In this document: piece after piece, positions 34,119 through 44,977 of the stretch
Layout: every line of letters begins with the position of its first letter
Position numbering within the stretch: the first letter of the stretch is position 1
DNA from: Streptomyces sp. NBC_01294
Lineage (GTDB): Bacteria > Actinomycetota > Actinomycetes > Streptomycetales > Streptomycetaceae
DNA: 64,000 nucleotides
Assembly (NCBI RefSeq): GCF_035917235.1
Contig: NZ_CP108423.1
Coordinates: forward strand, 7,283,501 to 7,347,500
Direction of reading: 5' to 3'
Translations under genes and position numbers: made by a program
Notes under the pieces: generated by a model
Seen by the model: only the letters and a program-made list of their open reading frames with translations
What the model was told of the DNA's origin: nothing
Databases searched by the model: none

Positions 34119-35156
34119 TCAGGCGGCGGGCGGGAGTTCGCCCGAGCCGCGGGCGATCAGATGGGTCGGGAGTTCGATGCGCGACGTGGGGAGCGCCGCT
34201 CCCGCCAGGCGCTGGAAGAGGCGGTCCGTGGCCACCCGGCCCAGTGTCGCCGGGTCCTGGGCAACCACCGTGACGCCGGGGCGGAGCAGGTCGGCCAGTT
34301 CGAAGTCGTCGAAGCCGACCAGGGCCACCGGCCGCTCCAGGCCGGCGAGGACCCGAACCACCGTGACCGTCACGCGGTTGTTGCCCGCGAAGACGGCGGT
34401 CACCGCCTCCGGTCCCTCCAGCATCGCCCTCGTCGCCGCCGCGACCCGGTCGGGTTCCGTCGAGCCGAGGGATACCCAGGATCCGGCCACCGGAAGGCCC
34501 GCGTCCGCCATGGCCGCGCGGTAGCCGCGCAGGCGCTCCGTCGCCGTGTGGATGCGGGGGTGGTCGCCGAGGAAACCGATCCGGCGGTGGCCGCCCGCGA
34601 TCAGGTGGGCGACGCCGTTCAGGGCGCCGCCGAAGTTGTCCGACAGCACCACGTCCGCGTCGATCCGCCCGGCCGGGCGGTCCACGAACACCGTGGCCAC
34701 GCCGGCCCGGATCTCCGGCTCCAGGTAGCGGTGGTCGTCCCCGGCCGGGATCACGATCAGGCCGTCCACCCGGCGGGCGCACAGCGCGAGCGCCAACTCC
34801 CGTTCCCGGTCCGGGTCCTCGGCGCTGGAGCCGTTGATGAGCAGCGCCCCGTGCGCGCGGGCCACCTCCTCCACCGCCCGGTTCAGCGGACCGTAGAAGG
34901 GGTCGGCGAGATCCTCCAGGACCAGGCCCACGGTGGCGGTCCGGCCCTTGCGCAGGACGCGCGCGCTGTCGTTGCGGCGGAAGCCCAGGGCGTCGATCGC
35001 CTCCTGCACCCGCTTCTCGGTCTCGAGGGAGACGCCGGGCTCGCCGTTGACCACCCGCGACACCGTCTTCAGGCCGACGCCCGCCTGGGACGCCACGTCC
35101 TTCATGGTCGGCCGGTTTCCGTAGCGGGGCTCGGACGGGCGGCGGTTGTGGGGCAC
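34119..35156 (-). CDS. LacI family transcriptional regulator
   Basis: A 345-residue sugar-responsive type repressor. The HTH is TMKDVASQAGVGLKTVSRVV with hinge NGEPGVSLETEKRVQEAIDALGF, followed by a periplasmic-binding-protein-like ligand domain (VGLVLEDLADPFYGPLNRAVEE; VDGLIVIPAG; DNFGGALNGVAHLIAGGHRRIGFLG). The GTG at 35156 is preferred over ATG 35105 because CGGAGGA lies upstream and NRRPSEPRYGNRPTMKDVA is a usual Streptomyces N-terminal extension. It is divergent from the ATPase-Nudix gene. No sugar transporter or hydrolase is adjacent. Confidence 0.92.
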   Translation of the reverse strand: MPHNRRPSEPRYGNRPTMKDVASQAGVGLKTVSRVVNGEPGVSLETEKRVQEAIDALGFRRNDSARVLRKGRTATVGLVLEDLADPFYGPLNRAVEEVARAHGALLINGSSAEDPDRERELALALCARRVDGLIVIPAGDDHRYLEPEIRAGVATVFVDRPAGRIDADVVLSDNFGGALNGVAHLIAGGHRRIGFLGDHPRIHTATERLRGYRAAMADAGLPVAGSWVSLGSTEPDRVAAATRAMLEGPEAVTAVFAGNNRVTVTVVRVLAGLERPVALVGFDDFELADLLRPGVTVVAQDPATLGRVATDRLFQRLAGAALPTSRIELPTHLIARGSGELPPAA

Positions 35157-35294
35157 GGTGGTGAATCCTCCGGAGCTCTCGGGCAGGGCTGTGACCTTGA
35201 GGATAAGCACTCGGCCGAGAGTGAGGTTTCCGTGGCAGGGTGGTACGGGCAAGGCACTGGGGGCTCCGGACGAGCCATGGGGAGAGGGGTAGAC

Positions 35295-36332
35295 GTGATT
35301 GTCTGGATCAACGGCACCTTCAGCGCCGGAAAGACCAGCACGGCCCGCGAACTGGCCGGAATCCTGCCGGACAGCACCCTGTTCGACCCGGAGTTCATCG
35401 GCGACGCGCTGCGGGTGCTGCTGCCGCCCAAACGGCTCGCGGAGGTCACCGACTACCAGGACCTGCCGAGTTGGCGGCGTCTGGTCGTGGACACCGCGGC
35501 GGCGCTGCTCGCCGAACTGGGCGGCGTGCTCGTCGTACCGATGACGCTGCTGCGCCAGGAGTACCGGGACGAGATCTTCGGCGGGCTGGCGGCGCGGCGG
35601 ATACCGGTGCGCCACGTGCTGCTCGCTCCTGCGGAAACGATCCTTCGGGAGTGGATCGCCACGCGGCAGGAGCCGGGGGAGCCCGCGGAGGTGGACCTCC
35701 GGGTGCGCCAGTGGGCGTACGACCACATCCCGGTCTACCAGCAGGCCCTCGGCTGGCTCACGGGCGACGCACACGTCATCGACAACGGGAACCTGACCCC
35801 GCGGGAGACGGCGGAGCGGATCGCCGAAGCCGTCCGCTCGGAGACGGCCCGGGTCTGCGACATCGTGCAGACCCCGGAGCCCACGCGGGAGACGGTGGCG
35901 GCCGGCGTACTGCTCTTCGACGAACAGGACCGGGTGCTGCTGGTGGATCCGACGTACAAGGCGGGCTGGGAGTTCCCGGGCGGGGTCGTCGAGGCGGGCG
36001 AGGCGCCGGCGTGCGCGGGCGTACGGGAGGTCGCGGAGGAACTGGGCCTCGTACTGGACCGGGCGCCCGGCCTGCTGGTGGTCGACTGGGAGCCCCCGCA
36101 GCCGCCCGGGTACGGGGGGCTGCGCCTGCTCTTCGACGGGGGCCGCCTGTCGGAGGAGGCGGCGGCCCGGCTCCGGCTGCCGGGCCCGGAACTGCGGGCC
36201 TGGCGCTTCGTCACGGAGGCCGAGGCCGCCGGTCTCCTCCCGCAGCACCGTCACGAACGCCTGCGCGGGGCCCTGCGCGCCCGCGAACGCGGCCGCCCGC
36301 TGTACCTGGAGGCGGGCGCCCCGGTCGGCTGA
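35295..36332 (+). CDS. P-loop kinase/ATPase fused to a Nudix hydrolase
   Basis: A 345-residue two-domain protein. The N-terminal half has a P-loop (GTFSAGKTS, residues 7-15) and resembles small nucleotide or shikimate-type kinases (WINGTFSAGKTSTARELAG; VIDNGNLTPRETAERIAEAV). The C-terminal half has a complete Nudix box: GGVVEAGEAPACAGVREV then AEELGL, with the three catalytic Glu residues. The likely roles are nucleotide or cofactor phosphorylation and pyrophosphate hydrolysis; substrates are unknown. GTG 35295 follows GGAGAGGGG; the ATG at 35277 is an alternative. Confidence 0.85.
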   Translation: MIVWINGTFSAGKTSTARELAGILPDSTLFDPEFIGDALRVLLPPKRLAEVTDYQDLPSWRRLVVDTAAALLAELGGVLVVPMTLLRQEYRDEIFGGLAARRIPVRHVLLAPAETILREWIATRQEPGEPAEVDLRVRQWAYDHIPVYQQALGWLTGDAHVIDNGNLTPRETAERIAEAVRSETARVCDIVQTPEPTRETVAAGVLLFDEQDRVLLVDPTYKAGWEFPGGVVEAGEAPACAGVREVAEELGLVLDRAPGLLVVDWEPPQPPGYGGLRLLFDGGRLSEEAAARLRLPGPELRAWRFVTEAEAAGLLPQHRHERLRGALRARERGRPLYLEAGAPVG

Positions 36333-36349
36333 GCCGGGCCGGAGCGGCG

Positions 36350-36540
36350 CCCGCGTGTGGACGCGTGCGTGGGCGCTTGCGCGTGGACGCCCGCGAGGAC
36401 ACGTGCGCGGGCGTTCGCGCGTGGATGACCCCGTGGGCGCCTGGGCGGGCGTTCGTGCGTGGGTGCCTGCGTGGGCGCTCGCTTGTGGATGCCTACGCGC
36501 GCTTGTGTGCGGGCGCCCGCGGGTGACCCCGGCCTTTTGT
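36350..36540 (+). repeat. Degenerate GCGTGGGCGC-type tandem repeat array
   Basis: About 190 bases of imperfect units built from GCGTGGGCG, GCGTGGACG and GCGGGCG blocks, G-rich on the + strand. No start with a ribosome site reads through it, and no coding potential is convincing. This is the gene-free stretch 36333-36638; the rest of it holds nothing recognisable. Confidence 0.6.
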
Positions 36541-36638
36541 TCGAGGGGTGAGTCGAAGGGTCGCGACAGCGAGGGCCCCGCGGCAGGCGCCCGGGCACTG
36601 CTTCCACCCCCGGCGGATCCGGAGCGACGGACCGGCCG

Positions 36639-37334
36639 TCAGGAAGGCGTCTCGGCCGCGGCCTTGGTCAGCGCGGCCGCCGTGCCCACCGTCAGGGGAT
36701 CGCCGTGGCCGAAACAGGCGATCGAAGGGGCGAGCGCCGCCAGGCGGTGGAAGGAGTCGATCGCCCGGCCGCGGTCCACGTTGAAGACGCCCAGCATCAG
36801 CGGACCGACGGAGGCGACGCAGTCGCCCGCGAACAGCACGCCGTGGCCGGGGAGGTGGACCCCGATGCTGCCGTCCGTGTGGCCCGGGGCGTGCACCACG
36901 TACGCCCCGTCCCCGAAGCCCAGCGCGTCCCCGTCCTCCAGCTCCCGGTCGACGCGGGTGGGCGGAGCCTCGGGGACGGTCAGGCCGTGCGCGTACAGCG
37001 GTATCTCCCAGTCCAGCAGCACCGGTTCGGGAACGGGCCGCTCGCCCCGGATCACCGGCGCGTCCAGCCGGTGCGCCAGCACCTGCGCACCCCAGCGCGC
37101 GGCGAGCTCACCCGCCGCGCCGACGTGGTCGCGGTGGCAGTGCGTGAGGACGATCCGCTCCAGCCGTTCGGGCAGCAGCCCGAGGGAACGCATCGCCTCC
37201 TCGATCTCGGCGGCGGACCCGACGTTGCCGGCGTCGATCATTGTGAGGGCCTCGCCGTCCTGCCAGAGGTAGGCCTGGCCGATGGGGAAGCGGAGCATGT
37301 GGAGCCGGTCCGGAAGCACTTCTACAAGATCCAT
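36639..37334 (-). CDS. MBL fold metallo-hydrolase
   Basis: Zinc hydrolase of 231 residues. THCHRDHVGAAG is the HxHxDH metal motif, APGHTDGS holds the next His, GDCV the bridging Asp, and FGHGDP the last His. The glyoxalase II/lactonase-type layout points to thioester or lactone hydrolysis, substrate unknown. ATG 37334 is taken as the start (MDLVEVLPDRLHML); longer starts run into the palindrome upstream. It has no clear ribosome site. The M20 dipeptidase gene lies upstream on the same strand. Confidence 0.88.
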   Translation of the reverse strand: MDLVEVLPDRLHMLRFPIGQAYLWQDGEALTMIDAGNVGSAAEIEEAMRSLGLLPERLERIVLTHCHRDHVGAAGELAARWGAQVLAHRLDAPVIRGERPVPEPVLLDWEIPLYAHGLTVPEAPPTRVDRELEDGDALGFGDGAYVVHAPGHTDGSIGVHLPGHGVLFAGDCVASVGPLMLGVFNVDRGRAIDSFHRLAALAPSIACFGHGDPLTVGTAAALTKAAAETPS

Positions 37335-37390
37335 ACGGCGAACGTACGCACGGCCCACCGGCCCGCGCACGCGACTTCGCCGGGAGCGCA

Positions 37391-37423
37391 GTACGCCCAG
37401 GGCGCAGTGCGCCCTGGGCGTAC
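37391..37423 (-). terminator. 33-base perfect palindrome after the M20 gene
   Basis: GTACGCCCAGGGCGCA-G-TGCGCCCTGGGCGTAC is a perfect 16+1+16 palindrome starting 78 bases after the M20 dipeptidase stop. It is most likely a terminator. Confidence 0.65.
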
Positions 37424-37500
37424 ACACACGCGCGGATCGAGGCGGTGGCGGTCGCGGCCGCCACGGGGGGCTCGCCCTCCGGCCGAGCCCCGGACCCGCG

Positions 37501-40585
<3,085 letters not shown>

Positions 40586-40722
40586 GGAGGCGCGCCGCGG
40601 GCGCGGGGGCAGGGCAGGGGTGGGGCGGCCGTCATCGCGGGCGGCGCTCAGCCACCTCGTCCCCGCGGCGGCGCTGCCCGTGCCCGCGGGGGCGCTGGAG
40701 CCCCCGGACCGGAAGGCCCACA

Positions 40723-40754
40723 GGCTGCCCGGCTGCCCGGCTGCCCGGCTGCCC
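40723..40754 (+). repeat. GGCTGCCC tandem repeat, four copies
   Basis: Four exact 8-base units between the convergent GGR and Ddn-like genes; the surrounding gap (40586-40835) contains no gene. Confidence 0.85.
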
Positions 40755-40835
40755 GGCAGATCAGCCGAGTGGTCGGGGCGTTCTGGGCGGCCGCCGGCCG
40801 CCGGCCGGGGGTCCGCGGGTTGGCCGGCCCGCGGG

Positions 40836-41294
40836 TCAGTTCGACACCGTGATGCGGAAGACCGGGTGGTCGCCGGAGGCTGCCCGGAGCTCTGCTTCGG
40901 AGGACTTCGCGGTGACCCCCTGGAAGAACCGGTTGACCTCCCAGCCCCACTTCTCCAGGTAGGTGCGCAGGAGGGCCGCCTTCTGGACCGGATCGGTGAC
41001 CTCCGTGGCGGTGAACGTACGCACCTTGCGCCCCACCCGCAGCTCGCCGCCGCCCGCGACCCGCATGTTGCGGACCCACTGGGAGTGCCCGCGGGCCGAG
41101 ACCAGGTACTGGGCGCCCTCGTACGTGTGCGGGTTGACCGGGATCCGCTGCATCTCGCCGGACTTGCGGCCACGGACCGAGAGCTCGGCGCTGCCGGCCA
41201 GGCTGATGCCGAAGCGGGCCAGCTTGCCGAAGAGCGCGTTGAAGCGCGTGGCGAAGGGGCCGGCCGGGACGTAGTGCGGGGTGGGCGTGCTCAT
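40836..41294 (-). CDS. F420-type nitroreductase/quinone reductase family (Ddn-like)
   Basis: Split-barrel protein of 152 residues in the deazaflavin-dependent nitroreductase family, which uses reduced F420 to reduce quinones or nitro compounds. LSVRGRKSGEMQRIPVN, YLVSARGHSQWVRNMRVAGG and ELRVGRKVRTFTATEV are the family's F420-phosphate and deazaflavin blocks. ATG 41294 follows GGAGG on the minus strand. It is divergent from a TetR gene, and two operator copies lie between them, so it is probably the repressed target. Confidence 0.88.
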   Translation of the reverse strand: MSTPTPHYVPAGPFATRFNALFGKLARFGISLAGSAELSVRGRKSGEMQRIPVNPHTYEGAQYLVSARGHSQWVRNMRVAGGGELRVGRKVRTFTATEVTDPVQKAALLRTYLEKWGWEVNRFFQGVTAKSSEAELRAASGDHPVFRITVSN

Positions 41295-41323
41295 GGTGAC
41301 CTCCGGGGCCGATTCATACCCTT

Positions 41324-41342
41324 GCGAGAGCACTGCTCTCGC
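41324..41342. promoter_or_regulatory. TetR operator, copy 1
   Basis: GCGAGAGCA-C-TGCTCTCGC is a perfect 9+1+9 palindrome in the Ddn-like/TetR divergent gap. Confidence 0.75.
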
Positions 41343-41375
41343 TTGAGATCAGTGTGCACGGATCGGTGCGCCAAG

Positions 41376-41394
41376 GCAAGAGCGGTGCTCTCGA
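41376..41394. promoter_or_regulatory. TetR operator, copy 2
   Basis: GCAAGAGCGGTGCTCTCGA matches copy 1 at 15 of 19 positions, with its centre 52 bases away, close to five helical turns. Confidence 0.65.
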
Positions 41395-41452
41395 AATGGA
41401 TCGCAGCTCTGTTTTATGGGCAGTGCTCCACATGCGTGGCACACTGATCCGC

Positions 41453-42151
41453 ATGAACACCGTGCGAGGGGCCAGGGAACGGGCCCGCATCGAGGTCACC
41501 GCCGCCATCAAGGACGAGGCGCGCCGCAGGCTCGCGGCCGAGGGAGCCGCAAAACTGTCCCTGCGCGCCGTCGCCCGCGAGCTGGGCATGGTCTCCTCCG
41601 CCCTCTACCGATACTTCCCGAGCCGCGACGAGCTGCTCACGGCGCTCATCGTCGACGCGTACGACAGCGTCGGCGCCGCCGCCGAGGAGGCCGACGCCGG
41701 CGCCCTCGCCGCCCGGGCCGCGCCCCGCGCCCGCTGGGTCGCGGTCTGCGAGGCCGTCCGTACCTGGGCGCTGGAGCACCCGCACGAGTACGCGCTCATC
41801 TACGGTTCCCCGGTCCCCGGCTACAGCGCCCCCATGGACACCATCGGCCCGGCCAGCAGGGTCGGCAACACCTTCATCGGCATCCTGCGCACCGCGTACG
41901 AAGGGCGCGGCCTCGCCCTCCCCCCGCTGCCGGCCGAGCTGCGCCCCGAGGCCGACCGGATGACCGCGGACTTCGCCGAGGGCCTGCCCCCGGCGGTCAC
42001 GGCCGCGCTGGTCGCCGCCTGGGCGCAGTTGGTCGGTCTGGTCTCCTTCGAGCTGTTCGGCCAGTTCAACCGGGTCGTCGAGGACCGCGCCGCCTTCTTC
42101 GCGCACGCCGCCGACCAGCTGGCGCACGGGGTCGGGCTGCCCGTCGTATGA
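41453..42151 (+). CDS. TetR family transcriptional regulator with TetR_C-type ligand domain
   Basis: A 232-residue repressor. The HTH is IKDEARRRLAAEGAAKLSL then RAVARELGMVSSALYRYFPS. The ligand domain (LEHPHEYALIYGSPVPGYSAP onward) is the WHG type common in actinomycetes. ATG 41453 lacks a ribosome site, and leaderless translation is possible. The paired operators upstream suggest control of itself and of the divergent Ddn-like reductase gene; the inducer may be a quinone or nitro compound (inference). Confidence 0.9.
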   Translation: MNTVRGARERARIEVTAAIKDEARRRLAAEGAAKLSLRAVARELGMVSSALYRYFPSRDELLTALIVDAYDSVGAAAEEADAGALAARAAPRARWVAVCEAVRTWALEHPHEYALIYGSPVPGYSAPMDTIGPASRVGNTFIGILRTAYEGRGLALPPLPAELRPEADRMTADFAEGLPPAVTAALVAAWAQLVGLVSFELFGQFNRVVEDRAAFFAHAADQLAHGVGLPVV

Positions 42152-42323
42152 CGCAGGCGCGGGCAAGGCAAGGGCGGCCGGTTTTCCTCCCGGAGTTCAC
42201 ATCATGAGGTGATGACTCGCTCGTCTGTTCCTCACACCAATGCGGGCGGTTCAGCCTTGAACGATGGGCCGCCCGTCTAGTGTTCCTCGGGTCGCCCCCC
42301 TGCAGCCGCCGGAGGAAACGTTC

Positions 42324-43268
42324 ATGCCCCGCGCCGTGAAGGCCCTGCTCGCCGTCCTGGCCACGCTCTTACTGGCGGCTCCGGCGCCGGCCCTCACCGC
42401 GTCGGCCCGCGACGCGCCCCCGGCCGCCGCCCCGCCCCCCACCCCGGCCCCCAAGCCCCGGATGCCCGGCGTACGGGGCCTGGAGATCGGCGTCCCCGCG
42501 TATGTCTGGGCGAACGACGCCATGCTGACCGACCTCACCGCCACCGGCCCGGCCGCCTCGGTGGTCGTACTGAACCCGGGCAACGGCGACTCCCCGTTCA
42601 ACGGCCCCTGGCGGGCCCGCGCCGACGCGCTGCGCGCCCGTACCACCTCCACCGGCGAGAAGACCAAAGTGCTCGGGTACGTCCACACCGACCACGGCAA
42701 CCGCGACATCGCCGCCGTCAAGGCCTCCGTCGACAACTACCTCAAGACCCCCGACGGCCGCCTGCACGTCGACGGCATCTTCTTCGACGTCGTCAGCCGC
42801 GACTGCGGCCCGGCCAACGCCACCCGCGACCACTACGCGGAACTGCGCCGCTACGTCCAGGACGCCATGAACGCCGCGGACCCGGCCGCCCCCGACCTCG
42901 TCGTCAACAACCCCGGCACCGCCATAGCCGACTGCTACCTGGAGCCGGGCCGCCGGACCGCGGACATCTTCGTCACGTACGAGGACACGTACGCCGCGTA
43001 CACCGGCGCCGGCTGGCTCGGCGGCAACGTCTTCGACCACCGGTCCGGCTACCGTGCCGGCACCGAACTCGACCCGAGCGCCACGGCGTTCTGGCACCTG
43101 GTCCACGACGTCCCGGACGCCGACGCGATGCGCGCCACCCTCCGCACGGCCTTCGCCCGCGGAGCGGGCTACGCGTACGCGACCAGCACGGTCATGCCCA
43201 ACCCCTGGAACGCGGGCCCGACCTGGAAATTCCGCGCGCAGACGACCTACGCGGCCACCCTCGGCTAG
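42324..43268 (+). CDS. Spherulation-specific family 4 (spherulin 4-like) secreted protein
   Basis: Exported protein of 314 residues. MPRAVKALLAVLATLLLAAP is a Sec signal, with cleavage near LTASA, followed by a Pro-rich linker. The mature domain is a TIM-barrel-like hydrolase fold: GLEIGVPAYVWANDAML, VLNPGNGDSPFNGPW, LGYVHTDHGNRD, VDGIFFDVVSRDC, LVVNNPGTAIADCYLE and DIFVTYEDTYAAY. Catalytic acids are plausible at FDV and TYED, but activity is not established. ATG 42324 follows CCGGAGGAA. No adjacent partner is obvious. Confidence 0.87.
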   Translation: MPRAVKALLAVLATLLLAAPAPALTASARDAPPAAAPPPTPAPKPRMPGVRGLEIGVPAYVWANDAMLTDLTATGPAASVVVLNPGNGDSPFNGPWRARADALRARTTSTGEKTKVLGYVHTDHGNRDIAAVKASVDNYLKTPDGRLHVDGIFFDVVSRDCGPANATRDHYAELRRYVQDAMNAADPAAPDLVVNNPGTAIADCYLEPGRRTADIFVTYEDTYAAYTGAGWLGGNVFDHRSGYRAGTELDPSATAFWHLVHDVPDADAMRATLRTAFARGAGYAYATSTVMPNPWNAGPTWKFRAQTTYAATLG

Positions 43269-43310
43269 GGTCCGTCCGCAGAAAGTGGATCAAGATCTGT
43301 GATGATGGGC

Positions 43311-43342
43311 GGCTTGGCGGCTTGGCGGCTTGGCGGCTCGGC
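43311..43342 (+). repeat. GGCTTGGC tandem repeat, four copies
   Basis: Three exact GGCTTGGC units and one GGCTCGGC, 43 bases after the spherulin-like stop. Confidence 0.8.
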
Positions 43343-43426
43343 GGCTCGCCGTCCGCTACGAGGCCACCGCCCCCTGTCCGCGGTCCTCGACGAAATGCCA
43401 TGACATCCGCACGGCCGGCCGCCAAC

Positions 43427-43759
43427 ATGGTCTCCATGGATACGTCGAGCACCGACTGGGTCACCATCACGGCCTATGAAGACCTGGGCCGCCTCCACCC
43501 GATGGCGGCCGCCCGCGCTTGACTGCGCGACCGCGGCATCGACTGGATGCCGTTCGATCCGAGCGACGTCCACTGTGACTTGTCCTGCGGCATAGGCTCT
43601 GACGGCCGCTGGCATGGCTGGTTCGCCGTCCGCATGCGTGCCGACGCGCTACGTCGGCTCGGCCTGCACCCCGACCAGCCCACTGCCGAGACCACGCATC
43701 CCTCCCCGCCCGGCTGGTGGCATGCCGCTGCTGAACGCAACGCCCACCAGTACCTCTGA
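43427..43759 (+). pseudogene. Small ORF interrupted by one in-frame TGA
   Basis: From ATG 43427 or 43436 the frame reads MDTSSTDWVTITAYEDLGRL then HPMAAARA, stops at TGA (43520-43522) and continues in the same frame as LRDRGIDWMPFDPSDVHCDL through RRLGLHPDQP to a stop at 43759. The two parts together give about 107 residues. The second part has its own ATG (43547) and looks coding. I do not recognise the family. A recent nonsense mutation is the simplest reading. Confidence 0.55.
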
Positions 43760-43786
43760 AGACCCCCTCTGAAGACCTCCGCGGAC

Positions 43787-43930
43787 TCAGGGAGAGGCGA
43801 TGGCCTGTTCCAGCAGGCTGTGCAGGGCGCGCTGATCCTGCGGGGTGAGGCCGGACAGCGGGGAGTCCGTGGCGAGGAGCTCGAGGAGGCGTGCGCGCAG
43901 TGCGGTGCCCTCCACTCCGACCACCTCGGC
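43787..43930 (-). pseudogene. MarR-type regulator, C-terminal fragment
   Basis: The last 45 residues, VVGVEGTALRARLLELLATD then SPLSGLTPQDQRALHSLLEQ, look like the C-terminal dimerisation helix of a MarR regulator. The DNA-binding part is missing; upstream the sequence runs directly into the divergent MBL fragment. Confidence 0.5.
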
Positions 43931-43956
43931 TGGGCCTGTCTCCCTCCCCCGGAGGT

Positions 43957-44385
43957 GACCAGCTCTTTTTTGCCCACGCCGACTTCCTGATCTCCGAGCC
44001 GAAATGGGGCCGGCGTGACCTGCTGGAGGCCCAGGGTATGGCCGAGCAGGGCGCGGCCCTCGCACCACGGGTCCGTACGGACACCGACGGGCAGGGGATC
44101 TTCCCCGGCCACACGGTCGGGCACGCCGAGTGCGTCATCACCGGGGGCGGACGGCGTCTGATCGCCTTCGGCGACGCCGTGCACTCGCCGATCCAGATCG
44201 ACCACCCCGACTGGTCCTCGGCCTTCGACCACGACCCGGCCCTCACCGCCGACCACCGCCGCCGCCTCGTCGCCGAGTTGGCTGAGCCCGGCACGATCGG
44301 CTTCGGCGTGCACTTCGCGGACGTGGTGTTCGGCCACGTCCAGCAGGACGGAGCCGGCCCGGCTTGGCGAGCGGTGGACGCCTAG
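43957..44385 (+). pseudogene. MBL fold hydrolase, C-terminal fragment
   Basis: About 140 residues from DQLFFAHADFLISEPKW to GPAWRAVDA. PGHTVGHAECVITGGGRRLI, AFGDAVHSPIQIDHPDW and GTIGFGVHFADVVFGHV are the C-terminal MBL metal motifs, but the N-terminal HxHxDH part is missing. It abuts the MarR fragment, as if one deletion removed both N-termini and the shared promoter. Confidence 0.65.
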
Positions 44386-44557
44386 CCTTGCGGGGGCGGC
44401 CGGGTGCCGTGGCCTGCATGCAGCGTTTACGGGTGAACCCGCCACGCGAACGGCAGGGCCAGGGGCGTTCGCCTGAGCCCGGGCGGGCGACGGTGGAGCA
44501 GGGAATCGTGTTCTTGAACGTGGCGGTGTGGTCCGGCACGGACAACGGAGCCTCGAT

Positions 44558-44756
44558 GAAGCACAGGTTGGACGCGTGGGTGCGGGAGGCGCAGGACACC
44601 GTCCGTCTGAAGATGGCCCTCCACCACGAGTACTATCCGCTGCCCGCGCGTGCAGAGATGGCATCCGTACTCGCTCGGATCGCGCTGCGTTTCCCCGAGC
44701 ACAAGGCCATCTGCGAGCACCGCATCGCCGGCCGTGACGGGCAGCCACCGGGGTGA
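44558..44756 (+). CDS. Small hypothetical protein
   Basis: A 65-residue ORF starting MKHRLDAWVREAQDTVRLKM with ALARIALRFPEHKAICEHR-like helical content. Codon use looks coding (GC third positions), but no family is recognised and the start is uncertain; a GTG at 44493 would add 22 residues. The stretch 44757-44977 after it holds no gene beyond the promoter region of the next lipoprotein. Confidence 0.4.
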
Positions 44757-44977
44757 TGACAGACGCGGCAAAGGCCAGAGCGAGGCAAGGCGTCGTGGCA
44801 CACGGAGATCGTGACACTGGGGTCTTCTTGTCCAGGTCTCGGCGGCGGTGTGGCGCCTGAGCTCGGTGCCATCGATGGCGGGAACCGCTGGGGCCGGGCT
44901 GGTGGGTCTTCCCGCGGGCGGGCAGACCGCGTGCGGGTTTAGAGTGATCGTTTGACTCCGAAGAAGGTGAGGTGCTT

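Noticed and set aside
43288..43310. GTGGATCAAGATCTGTGATG as the end of an IS5-like element
   Set aside because: No matching inverted repeat or transposase remains nearby, so no element can be supported.
44757..44977. tRNA-like or small RNA gene before the propeller lipoprotein
   Set aside because: No cloverleaf or T-loop sequence could be traced by eye; only promoter-like sequence ahead of the GTG is seen.
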